A stretch of DNA of 52,728 nucleotides from contig CANPYI010000008.1 of assembly GCA_947588355.1 (NCBI GenBank), positions 1-52,728 on the forward strand, given 5' to 3'. Shown piece after piece: positions 34,361 to 42,023 of this stretch (positions within the stretch are counted from its first letter, which is position 1; each line of letters starts with the position of its first letter). The DNA is from an uncultured Clostridia bacterium (GTDB taxonomy: Bacteria > Bacillota > Clostridia > Christensenellales > UBA1242). The translations under genes were made by a program, and so were the position numbers. The notes under the pieces are model-generated. The model did not search any database, was not told the origin of the DNA, and saw nothing but the letters and a program-made list of their open reading frames with translations.

Positions 34361-35461
34361 ATGATTGTAAGTTGCCATGGAATAGAACTTTCAGATGCTT
34401 TTTTGAGTGTAAGTAAAGCAATCTCAAACAAAATCACAAACCCTATATTGGAGGGCATAAAAATCATTGCTGAGGACGATACATTAACTTTCAGCGCCAC
34501 AGACACCGAACTTTCTATTGAAAGAAAGATAAAGGCAAACATAAAGGAAGAAGGTGAGGCTGTTGTTCCAGGAAAATTTATTACTGAATTCATAAAAAAA
34601 TTGACAAACGAGATGATAGAACTTGAACTTAATGACAAAAATCAGATGATAATAAAATATGATGACAGTCAATCAACCATTCAGTGCTACAACGTTTTGG
34701 AATATCCTGCTTTCAAAAAACTTGAAAGTGAAAACTTTTTTGGAATAACAAAAAAGGACCTGAAAACACTTATTGCAAAAACAATTTTTTCTGTTGCAGT
34801 TGATGACAGTCGCCCGATTTTGAAGGGAGTTCTTTTTGACATCGACAAAGACACAATAAATGCGGTTGCTTTGGACGGTTACAGACTGGCAAAGGTAAAG
34901 AAAAACATCTCTTCAAACTTGACAACAAGTATTGTTGTTCCGGCAAAAAGTTTGAATGAAATTTCAAGACTTTTGGACGACAGTGACGATATAATAAATG
35001 TGTATGTTGACAAATCAACACTTATGGTGGATTTTGGAGAGACAAAACTTACATCAAGGCTTTTGGAAGGCGATTTTGTAAATTACAAACAGATTATTGC
35101 GGCAAACTATGAAACAATTTGCGTGATAAACAAAGTTCAGTTTGAAGATGCACTTGAAAGAGCCTCACTTCTTTCAAAAGTTGGACAAGGAAATTGTGTG
35201 AAGTTTGAAGTTAAGGAAAAAAATTTGTGCATAACTTCAAATTCTGAACTTGGAAACATAAAAGAAAATGTTCCTACAAACACCACCGGAAAAGAACTTC
35301 TGATTGCTTTCAATGCCAGATATTTTATTGAAAATTTGCATGCCAACAGCAATGAATTTGTCAAGATTTGTTTCAACTCTCCGGCAAATCCTTGCGTTAT
35401 CGTTCCGGTTGAAGGTGATGAATTTTTGTATTTGATTTTGCCGGTAAGAATGATAGGTTAA
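34361..35461 (+). CDS. dnaN: DNA polymerase III beta subunit (sliding clamp)
   Basis: The beta clamp is a ring-shaped dimer that tethers the replicative polymerase to DNA. The 366-residue protein has family length and the three-domain layout. Recognisable blocks are VSKAISNKITNPILEGIKI, SIVVPAKSLNEISRLL and the C-terminal NPCVIVP with FLYLILPVRM, the part that forms the partner-binding pocket. AAGGAG lies about eight bases before the ATG. It has its own promoter inside the origin region and a terminator right after the stop, so it appears monocistronic; the usual partners recF and gyrB do not follow. Confidence 0.97.
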   Translation: MIVSCHGIELSDAFLSVSKAISNKITNPILEGIKIIAEDDTLTFSATDTELSIERKIKANIKEEGEAVVPGKFITEFIKKLTNEMIELELNDKNQMIIKYDDSQSTIQCYNVLEYPAFKKLESENFFGITKKDLKTLIAKTIFSVAVDDSRPILKGVLFDIDKDTINAVALDGYRLAKVKKNISSNLTTSIVVPAKSLNEISRLLDDSDDIINVYVDKSTLMVDFGETKLTSRLLEGDFVNYKQIIAANYETICVINKVQFEDALERASLLSKVGQGNCVKFEVKEKNLCITSNSELGNIKENVPTNTTGKELLIAFNARYFIENLHANSNEFVKICFNSPANPCVIVPVEGDEFLYLILPVRMIG

Positions 35462-35487
35462 AAAAACACCTGAATAGGTGTTTTTTT
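35461..35487 (+). terminator. Terminator of dnaN, probably bidirectional
   Basis: AAAAAACACCT (35461-35471) pairs with AGGTGTTTTTT (35476-35486) around GAAT. The converging gene's stop codon (35488-35486) lies at its edge. Confidence 0.85.
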
Positions 35488-35857
35488 ATATAAGTTTTTC
35501 TCTGTAAACCTCTTTAAGTTCTCTGTTCACAGAAGAGACTGTTTTTTCATCTGGCAAGCCTATGCTTGATTGAGAAAGATATTTTTGTTCATTGTTTTGT
35601 CTTGCTACAACAACACGTCCTGTTTTTTCAGGCTTTTCTTTTTTAATGTTATTTGTTCTTCCAGATTTTTTTGCTTTTGAAATACGTTTTCCAAGTTTTC
35701 CTTCGTCCAAAGTTTCAAAGCGAACTTTTTCAGAATTGTTTCTGTAGCAATTTTTATACACTGCCTGAGCATGTTTGCACATACCCTCTCTTCCACTTAT
35801 TTTTGATCCTTTTTCAGTGTCTTCACATTCGTAGTTTTCAAGATTTTTTATTTTCAT
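35486..35857 (-). CDS. Hypothetical basic protein, 123 aa
   Basis: I do not recognise this protein. It is small, soluble-looking and strongly basic, with a cysteine-bearing stretch MCKHAQAVYKNCYRNN and a Lys/Arg-rich middle (GKRISKAKKSGRTNNIKKEK), the kind of composition seen in nucleic-acid binding proteins. AAAGGAG precedes the ATG and a good TTGACA-17-TAAGAT promoter lies upstream, so expression is likely. It is on the opposite strand to its neighbours dnaN and rpmH, and sits within about 1.5 kb of the origin. Confidence 0.7.
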   Translation of the reverse strand: MKIKNLENYECEDTEKGSKISGREGMCKHAQAVYKNCYRNNSEKVRFETLDEGKLGKRISKAKKSGRTNNIKKEKPEKTGRVVVARQNNEQKYLSQSSIGLPDEKTVSSVNRELKEVYREKLI

Positions 35858-35887
35858 AAGATATTTCTCCTTTAGTTTGATGCTTAT

Positions 35888-35916
35888 ATCTTAACAAAAA
35901 ATTCGACACCTGTCAA
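35888..35916 (-). promoter_or_regulatory. Promoter of the 123-aa hypothetical gene
   Basis: On the minus strand a perfect TTGACA (35916-35911), a 17-base spacer and TAAGAT (35893-35888). Confidence 0.65.
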
Positions 35917-36011
35917 TAGTGTTTTTAAAAAAATTTAGTCAAAATGTGGCAATAGTCAACATAATAATTTAAGACTTGTGGCAAATTAACAAAAAATCAC
36001 GACGTTTGTGG

Positions 36012-36040
36012 TTGACAAATATTTTTTTTTCCTTTATAAT
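36012..36040 (+). promoter_or_regulatory. Promoter of the rpmH-rnpA-yidD-yidC operon
   Basis: A perfect TTGACA (36012-36017), a 17-base spacer and a perfect TATAAT (36035-36040), as expected for a ribosomal protein gene. Leader about 48 bases. Confidence 0.85.
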
Positions 36041-36095
36041 AAAGCATAATCTTTTTGCAGTAGGAAATTTTTGCAAAAAAAACAAGGAGAAAAAT

Positions 36096-36230
36096 ATGAA
36101 AAGAACATATCAACCAAAGAAACGTCAAAGATCCAAAGTTCATGGTTTTCGTGAAAGAATGAAAACCAAGGGCGGAAGAAATGTTTTGAAAAGAAGAAGA
36201 AACAGAGGAAGAAAGAAAATTTCTGCTTAA
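36096..36230 (+). CDS. rpmH: 50S ribosomal protein L34
   Basis: L34 is a short basic protein of the large ribosomal subunit. The 44 residues [20 protein letters not shown] and on to the C-terminal [12 protein letters not shown] match the family along its whole length. AAGGAG lies six bases before the ATG. It leads an operon with rnpA 8 bases downstream, the classic arrangement near the origin. Confidence 0.98.
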   Translation: MKRTYQPKKRQRSKVHGFRERMKTKGGRNVLKRRRNRGRKKISA

Positions 36231-36238
36231 GGTTTTTT

Positions 36239-36568
36239 ATGGATCACAGACTTAAAAAAAACAGTCAATTCAATTTTATTTACAAAAAGGGTGAAAGAGT
36301 TTACACAGATAATTTCACTCTTTTTGCAGTTAAGAGCAAATTTGAGATATACAAAATAGGTTTTTCTGTCAGTAAAAAACTTGGCAAGGCAAACAAAAGA
36401 AATCTTTTGAAGCGAAGACTTCGAGAGATAGTAAAAAATTTGGACGTTCCAAATCACTTCAATTATGTTTTGATGGCAAAAGAAAATTCAACAAGCCTTG
36501 AGTTTGACAGCCTTAAAAAAGAAGTTTACAAAATTTTTGACAGGTTTAAGGCAAAGGTTTTGAAATGA
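36239..36568 (+). CDS. rnpA: Ribonuclease P protein component
   Basis: The protein subunit assists the RNase P RNA in removing 5' leaders from precursor tRNAs. The 109-residue product shows family marks: LKKNSQFNFIYKKG at the start, FSVSKKLGKANKRNLLKRRL with the RNR-type basic motif, and a C-terminal helix. A TAAGG, formed partly by the rpmH stop, precedes the ATG. The last four bases overlap the start of yidD (ATGA), so translation is probably coupled. Confidence 0.96.
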   Translation: MDHRLKKNSQFNFIYKKGERVYTDNFTLFAVKSKFEIYKIGFSVSKKLGKANKRNLLKRRLREIVKNLDVPNHFNYVLMAKENSTSLEFDSLKKEVYKIFDRFKAKVLK

Positions 36569-36852
36569 AACAACAGACAACCTCAACAAAACATAACAGC
36601 AATTTTATAAAAAAAATTTTTTTGTTGCCGGTTTATTTTTTTAAGTACTGTATCTCGCCGATATTACCTCACGTTTGTCTGTTTGTGCCAACTTGCTCCA
36701 ACTACATGATTTTGGCTGTCAAAGAGTTTGGAATTTTTAAGGGATTCTTTTTGGGCACAAAAAGATTATTTAGGTGTGTTCCGTGGCAGAAAAAACGTGG
36801 CTATGACCCTGTACCTATAAACATAAAAGGAGAAAATATATGGATTTTGTAA
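36565..36852 (+). CDS. yidD: Membrane protein insertion efficiency factor YidD
   Basis: YidD is a small peripheral membrane protein that aids YidC-dependent insertion. The 95 residues carry the family core FKYCISPILP, then PTCSNYMILAVKEFG, GTKRLFRCVPW and GYDPVP. The three cysteines of the conserved block are mostly kept (VCLFVPTCSNY and FRCVPW). The start overlaps rnpA by four bases and its end overlaps yidC by 13 bases, which indicates tight coupling in the operon. Confidence 0.95.
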   Translation: MKQQTTSTKHNSNFIKKIFLLPVYFFKYCISPILPHVCLFVPTCSNYMILAVKEFGIFKGFFLGTKRLFRCVPWQKKRGYDPVPINIKGENIWIL

Positions 36853-38153
36853 GCACAAATCTTGTTGTTTTGAAAGCACCAACTGGCATGTGGCAATCAA
36901 TATTAAATGCTTTTCGTGGTGCATTAGGGACATATATTTTGGCTGTCATATTGATTGCAATTATCGTAAGAGTTTTGTTTGCACTTGTGGATATTGTAAA
37001 CAAAAAGGTTTCCATGAAAAATGCCGAAATAAGCAACAAAATGAAGCCGGAACTTGACGCAATAAAAGCAAAGTATGGCAATGACCCGGCAATGATGCAG
37101 CAAAAAACAAGCGAAATCTACAAAAAATACCAATTTAATATGATGAGCAGTTGTTTGCCAATGTTGGTGGCCTTGGTGTTGCAGTTTACGGTGTTTTTGA
37201 CGCTTTGGAATGCCCTTCAGTCTGTTTCAAATTTCAATATTGTTGAAAAATACGAAAATGTTAAAAATGTGTATACCAATGTTTTGACCTTAAACGAAAA
37301 AGAAATTGTTTTGGACTCAATAACTGAAAATTTTTCAGATGGTGATCAAATTTCAGTTGAAATCGTTGAAGGTGAGCAAAAAACATTTAATGTGTATGTT
37401 GTAAATTACGAAACAGAAAAAAATATCAAGGTTGCCGAAAACTTGCCTTTCGTGGAAGATTTTGCAAATGCTGATGCACAACTCACATCAAACGAAGTTG
37501 TTTATGGATTGATTGAAAAATATGTTTCACACCCAGAAAATTCCGAAGAATCAGAGCCTTCCGAAATCGACTTTGTGCGTGAAGCAATTCAGTCCGCCGC
37601 TGAAAGAGAGGCCGCCGAAAGATATCTTGAAACACAAGAGGGTTTTTTGTGGATAAAAAACATCTATAAAGCAGAAAGTCCAACAAGTCCACTGTTTACT
37701 GAATCAGAAATTAAAACCTATCTTAAAGAGTTTTATTCAGACGCCGAAAAGATAGTTGAAGAGCAAAATGATTTTGAAGGCAAAATCTTCAACAATGTTG
37801 TTGCCGGAATTGACACGCAGTCGCTTGGAGTGAACGGATATTACATTTTGACTATTATTGCTGTTGTGACCTCGGTTTTGTCTATGTGGCTTTCAAACTT
37901 TTTGATGAGAAGCAAAAATCAACCAAAACAAAAACAGTCCTGGGCAATGTATGTGATTATGCCAATCATTATAGGAATTTTCACCTTTATGTACACAAGT
38001 TTGTTTGCAATTTACTTGATTGTCGGTCAACTTATGATGTTACTGATCACCCCTCTTACAACTTTGATTGTAAAAAAATGGAATGAAAAGGACATAAAAA
38101 AGAACAAAGAAAAAACCGAAGTTGTTGTTGACTATCGAAGAAAAGATATTTAA
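36840..38153 (+). CDS. yidC: Membrane insertase YidC/OxaA with a large external insert
   Basis: YidC inserts proteins into the cytoplasmic membrane with or without SecYEG. The 437-residue protein has the conserved arginine in the first core helix (AIIVRVLFALV, about residue 44), the cytoplasmic hairpin (MKPELDAIKAKYGNDPAMMQ), the helix MLVALVLQFTVFLTLWNAL (about 107-126), and C-terminal helices GYYILTIIAVVTSVLS and MPIIIGIFTFMYTSLF. Between about residues 128 and 329 lies an acidic insert of roughly 200 residues in what is a short outer loop in Gram-positive YidC proteins, which are usually about 250-290 residues. No lipobox is seen. AAGGAG precedes the ATG inside yidD. Confidence 0.93.
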   Translation: MDFVSTNLVVLKAPTGMWQSILNAFRGALGTYILAVILIAIIVRVLFALVDIVNKKVSMKNAEISNKMKPELDAIKAKYGNDPAMMQQKTSEIYKKYQFNMMSSCLPMLVALVLQFTVFLTLWNALQSVSNFNIVEKYENVKNVYTNVLTLNEKEIVLDSITENFSDGDQISVEIVEGEQKTFNVYVVNYETEKNIKVAENLPFVEDFANADAQLTSNEVVYGLIEKYVSHPENSEESEPSEIDFVREAIQSAAEREAAERYLETQEGFLWIKNIYKAESPTSPLFTESEIKTYLKEFYSDAEKIVEEQNDFEGKIFNNVVAGIDTQSLGVNGYYILTIIAVVTSVLSMWLSNFLMRSKNQPKQKQSWAMYVIMPIIIGIFTFMYTSLFAIYLIVGQLMMLLITPLTTLIVKKWNEKDIKKNKEKTEVVVDYRRKDI

Positions 38154-38162
38154 AAATAAAAG

Positions 38163-38191
38163 ACCTTATATATGTTATATAAGGTTTTTTT
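38163..38191 (+). terminator. Terminator of the rpmH-yidC operon
   Basis: ACCTTATATA (38163-38172) pairs with TATATAAGGT (38176-38185) around TGT, followed by a T run. The A tract on the left may let it serve the converging amidase gene too. Confidence 0.85.
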
Positions 38192-38210
38192 ATGCAAATT
38201 AAATCGGAAA

Positions 38211-39236
38211 TTAGTTTGTAAGGGCATTCCAAGTATTTGGACCAACAATGCCATCAACAGCCAAACCATTTTGTTGTTGGAAACTTCGAACGGCGTTTTC
38301 GGTGTTTGTTCCAAAAATTCCATCAACACCTCCAACAGGCACAAGATTGCTTTCCAAAAGACTTTGCATAAGTTTTACATATGCACCCCTGTTTCCTTGA
38401 CGCAAGGTTGGATAAGGTGCAAGTGTAAGCAAAGTTTTCCAAGTGTTTTGTCCGACGATGCCATCAACATTTAAACCGTTTTCTTGTTGAAAATTTCGCA
38501 CAGCATTTTCGGTGTTTGCTCCAAAAATACCGTCAACTGTCAGGTTTGCACCATATTGATTTAAGATAAATTGCAACAAAAAGATAAAATTGTTGTCAGA
38601 GCCTCTACGCAAAGTAGGATAATTTGACAAATTTCCGCGCGGAATATATTGCACGCCCAAAAAGTCACAAACACCCTGACACGCCTCTTCGCCAACTTCG
38701 GTTTGGAAAAGTGGATTTATCATTTTGCGGGCTTCGTTTAAGTTGGTCATAAACCCGGCTTCAATAAGCGCCGAAGGACAATTTACGCTTGAAAGCACAC
38801 CGACGTCCAAATTTTTTACTCCTCTTCCGTTTTGTGCTGTGCCCTGCAAAAGACGATTGTATATATCTTCTGCCAAAGTGCGACTTTGAGAAGCACGAGG
38901 ATTTGTTTGTGAATAAAAAACCTCCACGCCAGAAGTGTTGTTGAATTCCGTTCCAAAAGCATTGTAAGCAAAAGTGACCAAAGCGGTCAAATTTTGGCGA
39001 TTTATTCTGACCACCCTTTGCGTTATGGAAACATCTTGGTCTTCTGGCTTGACATCATAAACCGAAAAACCTTGCCTTAAGCATGCTTCCAAAAATTTGT
39101 TTTTTGCCGCACGATTGAACTCGTTTTCATAGATTGCACGATTTAGTCCTGGCACAATCGGTGTTCTTTTTCCGGGCGTTGGAGGATTGACTCCGTGTTC
39201 GTCATTTCCGCCAATATAATAATCAGAATTTGGCAT
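38211..39236 (-). CDS. Amidase_3-like protein with two peptidoglycan-binding domains
   Basis: N-acetylmuramoyl-L-alanine amidases of this family cut the bond between muramic acid and the stem peptide. Residues 1 to about 185 follow the family: a histidine in GGNDEHGV (H14), a glutamate in YENEFNR, INRQNLTALVTFAYNAFG where the usual SIHAN block stands, GVEVFYS, and the catalytic glutamate in ALIEAGFMTN. The third zinc ligand, the histidine of the SIHAN block, is alanine here (about residue 90), so activity is doubtful. Two tandem peptidoglycan-binding type 1 domains follow (YPTLRRGS... and YPTLRQGN...). No signal peptide is present, so export would need lysis or another route. AAAGGAG precedes the ATG. 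Confidence 0.85.
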   Translation of the reverse strand: MPNSDYYIGGNDEHGVNPPTPGKRTPIVPGLNRAIYENEFNRAAKNKFLEACLRQGFSVYDVKPEDQDVSITQRVVRINRQNLTALVTFAYNAFGTEFNNTSGVEVFYSQTNPRASQSRTLAEDIYNRLLQGTAQNGRGVKNLDVGVLSSVNCPSALIEAGFMTNLNEARKMINPLFQTEVGEEACQGVCDFLGVQYIPRGNLSNYPTLRRGSDNNFIFLLQFILNQYGANLTVDGIFGANTENAVRNFQQENGLNVDGIVGQNTWKTLLTLAPYPTLRQGNRGAYVKLMQSLLESNLVPVGGVDGIFGTNTENAVRSFQQQNGLAVDGIVGPNTWNALTN

Positions 39237-39268
39237 AAAAATCTCCTTTAAAAAATAGTTTCAAACTT

Positions 39269-39297
39269 TAAATATGTTATTTTCACGAAAAATGCAA
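39269..39297 (-). promoter_or_regulatory. Promoter of the amidase-like gene
   Basis: On the minus strand TTGCAT (39297-39292), a 17-base spacer and TATTTA (39274-39269). It is divergent from the promoter at 39318. Confidence 0.55.
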
Positions 39298-39317
39298 CAC
39301 AAAAAACAAAAAGGGAC

Positions 39318-39346
39318 TTGAAAAATGACAAAATTTGTGATATCAT
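39318..39346 (+). promoter_or_regulatory. Leaderless promoter of the 188-aa gene
   Basis: TTGAAA (39318-39323), a 17-base spacer, TATCAT (39341-39346), six bases GACAAT, then ATG at 39353. No Shine-Dalgarno sequence. Confidence 0.7.
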
Positions 39347-39352
39347 GACAAT

Positions 39353-39919
39353 ATGAAAGGAAAATTTTTTAAAAATCCAGCCTTTGTGGACATGGAATTT
39401 TACAAAATCATACGCAAAGCCTTGCGCAAAGGCTATGCTTTGAAGTTTGATGAAAACTTTTTTGATTTGTTGGCAAAAACAAATGCAAGATTTGCAAAAA
39501 TTTTGAAAGAAAACTCAACAAGTGGTCTTTGTTATGGCTTTGCTTTGTTGCTTGCAACAAATATTCCAAATTGCACCCTTGTGCATGGCGTGCTTGAAAA
39601 ACTTCCTTGCATAAGCGAAAACGAAGGGTCTTATTATGAATTTGAGCATGCATGGGTGGAAAAAGGCAATATGGTTTTTGACACTTCTGCAAAATGTGTT
39701 TTCGACAAAGAAAAATATTATGAAATGTTTGGTGCAAAAACTAAACAAACATATACAAAAAGCCAACTCTCAGACGAGGCAACCTTAAAAAGTCTGTGTT
39801 CACATGTTCTGTGGCTAAGGCCGGAGATGTCGGAGATAATTTATTCCTTTGAGCCGTTTTCAAATTTTGATAAAGAAAAACTTTCAAAGTCAAACAACAA
39901 TTTACAAATGCAAATTTGA
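39353..39919 (+). CDS. Putative papain/transglutaminase-fold protein, 188 aa
   Basis: I do not recognise a named family. The layout suggests a cysteine-histidine-aspartate site: TSGLCYGFALLLATN (cysteine at about residue 60 on a helix), then FEHAWVEKGNMVFDTSAK with histidine and a following aspartate at typical spacing for transglutaminase-like or papain-like folds. There is no signal peptide or membrane segment, so the protein should be cytoplasmic. The gene lacks a ribosome binding site and appears leaderless. Catalytic activity is inference from the motif pattern only. Confidence 0.65.
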   Translation: MKGKFFKNPAFVDMEFYKIIRKALRKGYALKFDENFFDLLAKTNARFAKILKENSTSGLCYGFALLLATNIPNCTLVHGVLEKLPCISENEGSYYEFEHAWVEKGNMVFDTSAKCVFDKEKYYEMFGAKTKQTYTKSQLSDEATLKSLCSHVLWLRPEMSEIIYSFEPFSNFDKEKLSKSNNNLQMQI

Positions 39920-39928
39920 CTTTTGTAT

Positions 39929-39957
39929 TTGACTTTTTGTTTTGATTGTTGTAATAT
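39929..39957 (+). promoter_or_regulatory. Promoter of the LtaS-like gene
   Basis: TTGACT (39929-39934), a 17-base spacer and TAATAT (39952-39957). The leader contains AGGGGAAA before the ATG at 39976. Confidence 0.6.
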
Positions 39958-39975
39958 CTTTTCATAGGGGAAACT

Positions 39976-41958
39976 ATGAAAAAAGAAAAAAGTAAAGAGA
40001 TAGCATTAAATCAAATAATATTTCCTTTGCTGTTTATTTTTCTCTCACTTCTGTTGGAAATAATAAATTTTATAGTAATTGACCTGAAGATGAGCGGCAC
40101 CGTGACACAGATATTTCCAAGAGAATGGCTTTTTGATGTTGGAGCGGTTTTGATAATCGCTGGACTTATATTTATTGTGAAAAATCAAAAAGTATCTTTG
40201 GCGCTTTTTATTTTTTTTATCTTTGCTCAAGCATGTTTAAACACCCTAAACGCCAACATTTTTGAAGTGTTTGGCGACATGTTTACAGCGGACTATTTTA
40301 TACTTGGCGATGAGGCTTTTGCGGCAATTCGTTTTGAATTTATTGATTTTGCCGTGATTGCAATGTATCTTTCAATTTTTGCAATGACAGTCACCTTTGC
40401 AGTTTTGTTGTACAAACGTAACAAAAAAACAATCAGGTTGAAAAAACTTTCTTATTTGTCTTTTGCTTTGGTTTTGCTCCTTTCAATGGAAAGTGTTGGA
40501 GTGACGCTTTATTCCTGTGAGATTGCAAACATCACGCAAGCAAAGTCAGAGACAATAGAAAACAACTTAAATTATCTTTACGAAAGTTTTCAATTCAAGA
40601 CGGAGGCTTATCAAAATTTTGGATATTACGGCTTTTATACAAAAAATTTTCTGGACGCAATTTTTGGAAAAACAAAGCCTAGCACAAAAGACAAGGAAGA
40701 ATTGATAAATTACATAAATGAGGGAAAAACACAATTTCCTGACCTTGACGGCAGTTTAGCAAACGACAACCTTATCGTAATTTTGTGTGAAAGTCATGAA
40801 TGGTTTGCTTATGACGAAATAAACACTCCGTTTGTTTGGAAACTTATGACACAAGATGCTGCCGCATTCACCGGTTTCTACGGTCACAACAAAACAAATA
40901 TCAGCGAAGGAATAGTTTTGTCGGGCAACATGCCTCAGCAAACAACTTTGGAAAGTTTAGTCAGCGGAAAGGAAGGATTTGACTACTCCTACACCCTGCC
41001 AAAACTTTTTAAGCAAGCACATTCAAACGAAAAAGTTGTTGCAAACTATTTTCACACATGGAAAAGATATTTTTATTCCCGAGATGACACTTACTTGCAA
41101 GATGGCATAGGGTTTGACAATTTTTACTCTCACGACAATTTTTCAAAAGCGGACTCAGAATTTTTTGGCGATTGGATAAGAGATAGCGAATTTGTGGAGG
41201 AGTTTGCAGATGAATTTGTTCCTGACAAAGACAAAGCGGACAAATTTATGTCGTTTTTTGCTACGATGACAACACACGGCCCTTACACGTATGAAAATCC
41301 AAGATTTGCAGATTTGTATCAGAAATATGATGAAAATTTGGAAGAATATAAAACATGGCTGAAAAACTTTACTGGCGAAGTGACATTTCCAGAAAATGAA
41401 GAAGATGCAGCACAGTTGCGTAGATACAAAGTTGGTGCAATGGAATTTGATAGGACAGTTGCAAAGATTTTTGAAATTTTGGAAGAAAAAGACAGACTTG
41501 AGGACACCACGATTGTACTTTTTGCCGATCACAACAGTTACTATGACAATATGACCTACAAATTGAAAGGCGTTGACAAAACAGACTACTCCAATATTAA
41601 AGTTCACAACATTCCTCTTTTGATATACAATTCAAAGATAACGCCGGGAGTATACACGCAGTTTTGCAACACATATGATATCTTTCCAACAATATGTGAG
41701 TTGCATGGTCTTACATACAACAAAAATCTTACTCAAGGATACAACATTTTCTCTGAGGATATAAAGAATTCCTTCTTTGCTTCACATCTTGGCGGAATGT
41801 TCAATGAAAATTATTTCAGTAAAAACATTTCTGATGTTGTTGACTTGAAGGAAAATCTTTCGCAACAAGATTTGGAAAACTTTAAGCAGTGTGCTGAAAG
41901 ATTTTATCAAAGACAACGAAAACTTGAACAAATTTACAGTGAAAATTTGGCAAAATAA
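39976..41958 (+). CDS. Lipoteichoic acid synthase-like sulfatase-fold membrane enzyme
   Basis: LtaS-type enzymes polymerise or transfer glycerol phosphate from phosphatidylglycerol on the outer face of the membrane. The 660-residue protein has about five N-terminal membrane segments (within residues 10-185), a linker and an external alkaline-phosphatase-fold domain. Marks are NLIVILCESHEWF (metal-binding glutamate), the presumed threonine nucleophile in HNKTNISEG, MTTHGPYTY, and FADHNSYYDN where relatives have a DHG-type metal site. AGGGG stands before the ATG. Which polymer it makes cannot be told; related phosphoglycerol transferases share this layout. It is flanked by its own promoter and terminator. 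Confidence 0.88.
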   Translation: MKKEKSKEIALNQIIFPLLFIFLSLLLEIINFIVIDLKMSGTVTQIFPREWLFDVGAVLIIAGLIFIVKNQKVSLALFIFFIFAQACLNTLNANIFEVFGDMFTADYFILGDEAFAAIRFEFIDFAVIAMYLSIFAMTVTFAVLLYKRNKKTIRLKKLSYLSFALVLLLSMESVGVTLYSCEIANITQAKSETIENNLNYLYESFQFKTEAYQNFGYYGFYTKNFLDAIFGKTKPSTKDKEELINYINEGKTQFPDLDGSLANDNLIVILCESHEWFAYDEINTPFVWKLMTQDAAAFTGFYGHNKTNISEGIVLSGNMPQQTTLESLVSGKEGFDYSYTLPKLFKQAHSNEKVVANYFHTWKRYFYSRDDTYLQDGIGFDNFYSHDNFSKADSEFFGDWIRDSEFVEEFADEFVPDKDKADKFMSFFATMTTHGPYTYENPRFADLYQKYDENLEEYKTWLKNFTGEVTFPENEEDAAQLRRYKVGAMEFDRTVAKIFEILEEKDRLEDTTIVLFADHNSYYDNMTYKLKGVDKTDYSNIKVHNIPLLIYNSKITPGVYTQFCNTYDIFPTICELHGLTYNKNLTQGYNIFSEDIKNSFFASHLGGMFNENYFSKNISDVVDLKENLSQQDLENFKQCAERFYQRQRKLEQIYSENLAK

Positions 41959-41961
41959 ATG

Positions 41962-41983
41962 CGGACAAAATTGTCCGTTTTTT
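41962..41983 (+). terminator. Terminator of the LtaS-like gene
   Basis: CGGACAA (41962-41968) pairs with TTGTCCG (41971-41977), followed by a T run to 41983. The mnmE -35 box begins six bases later. Confidence 0.75.
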
Positions 41984-41988
41984 ATTTG

Positions 41989-42017
41989 TTGCATTTTTTT
42001 TGTGAATTTGCTAAAAT
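41989..42017 (+). promoter_or_regulatory. Leaderless promoter of mnmE
   Basis: TTGCAT (41989-41994), a 17-base spacer, TAAAAT (42012-42017), six bases ATCCGC and the ATG at 42024. No Shine-Dalgarno sequence. Confidence 0.7.
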
Positions 42018-42023
42018 ATCCGC

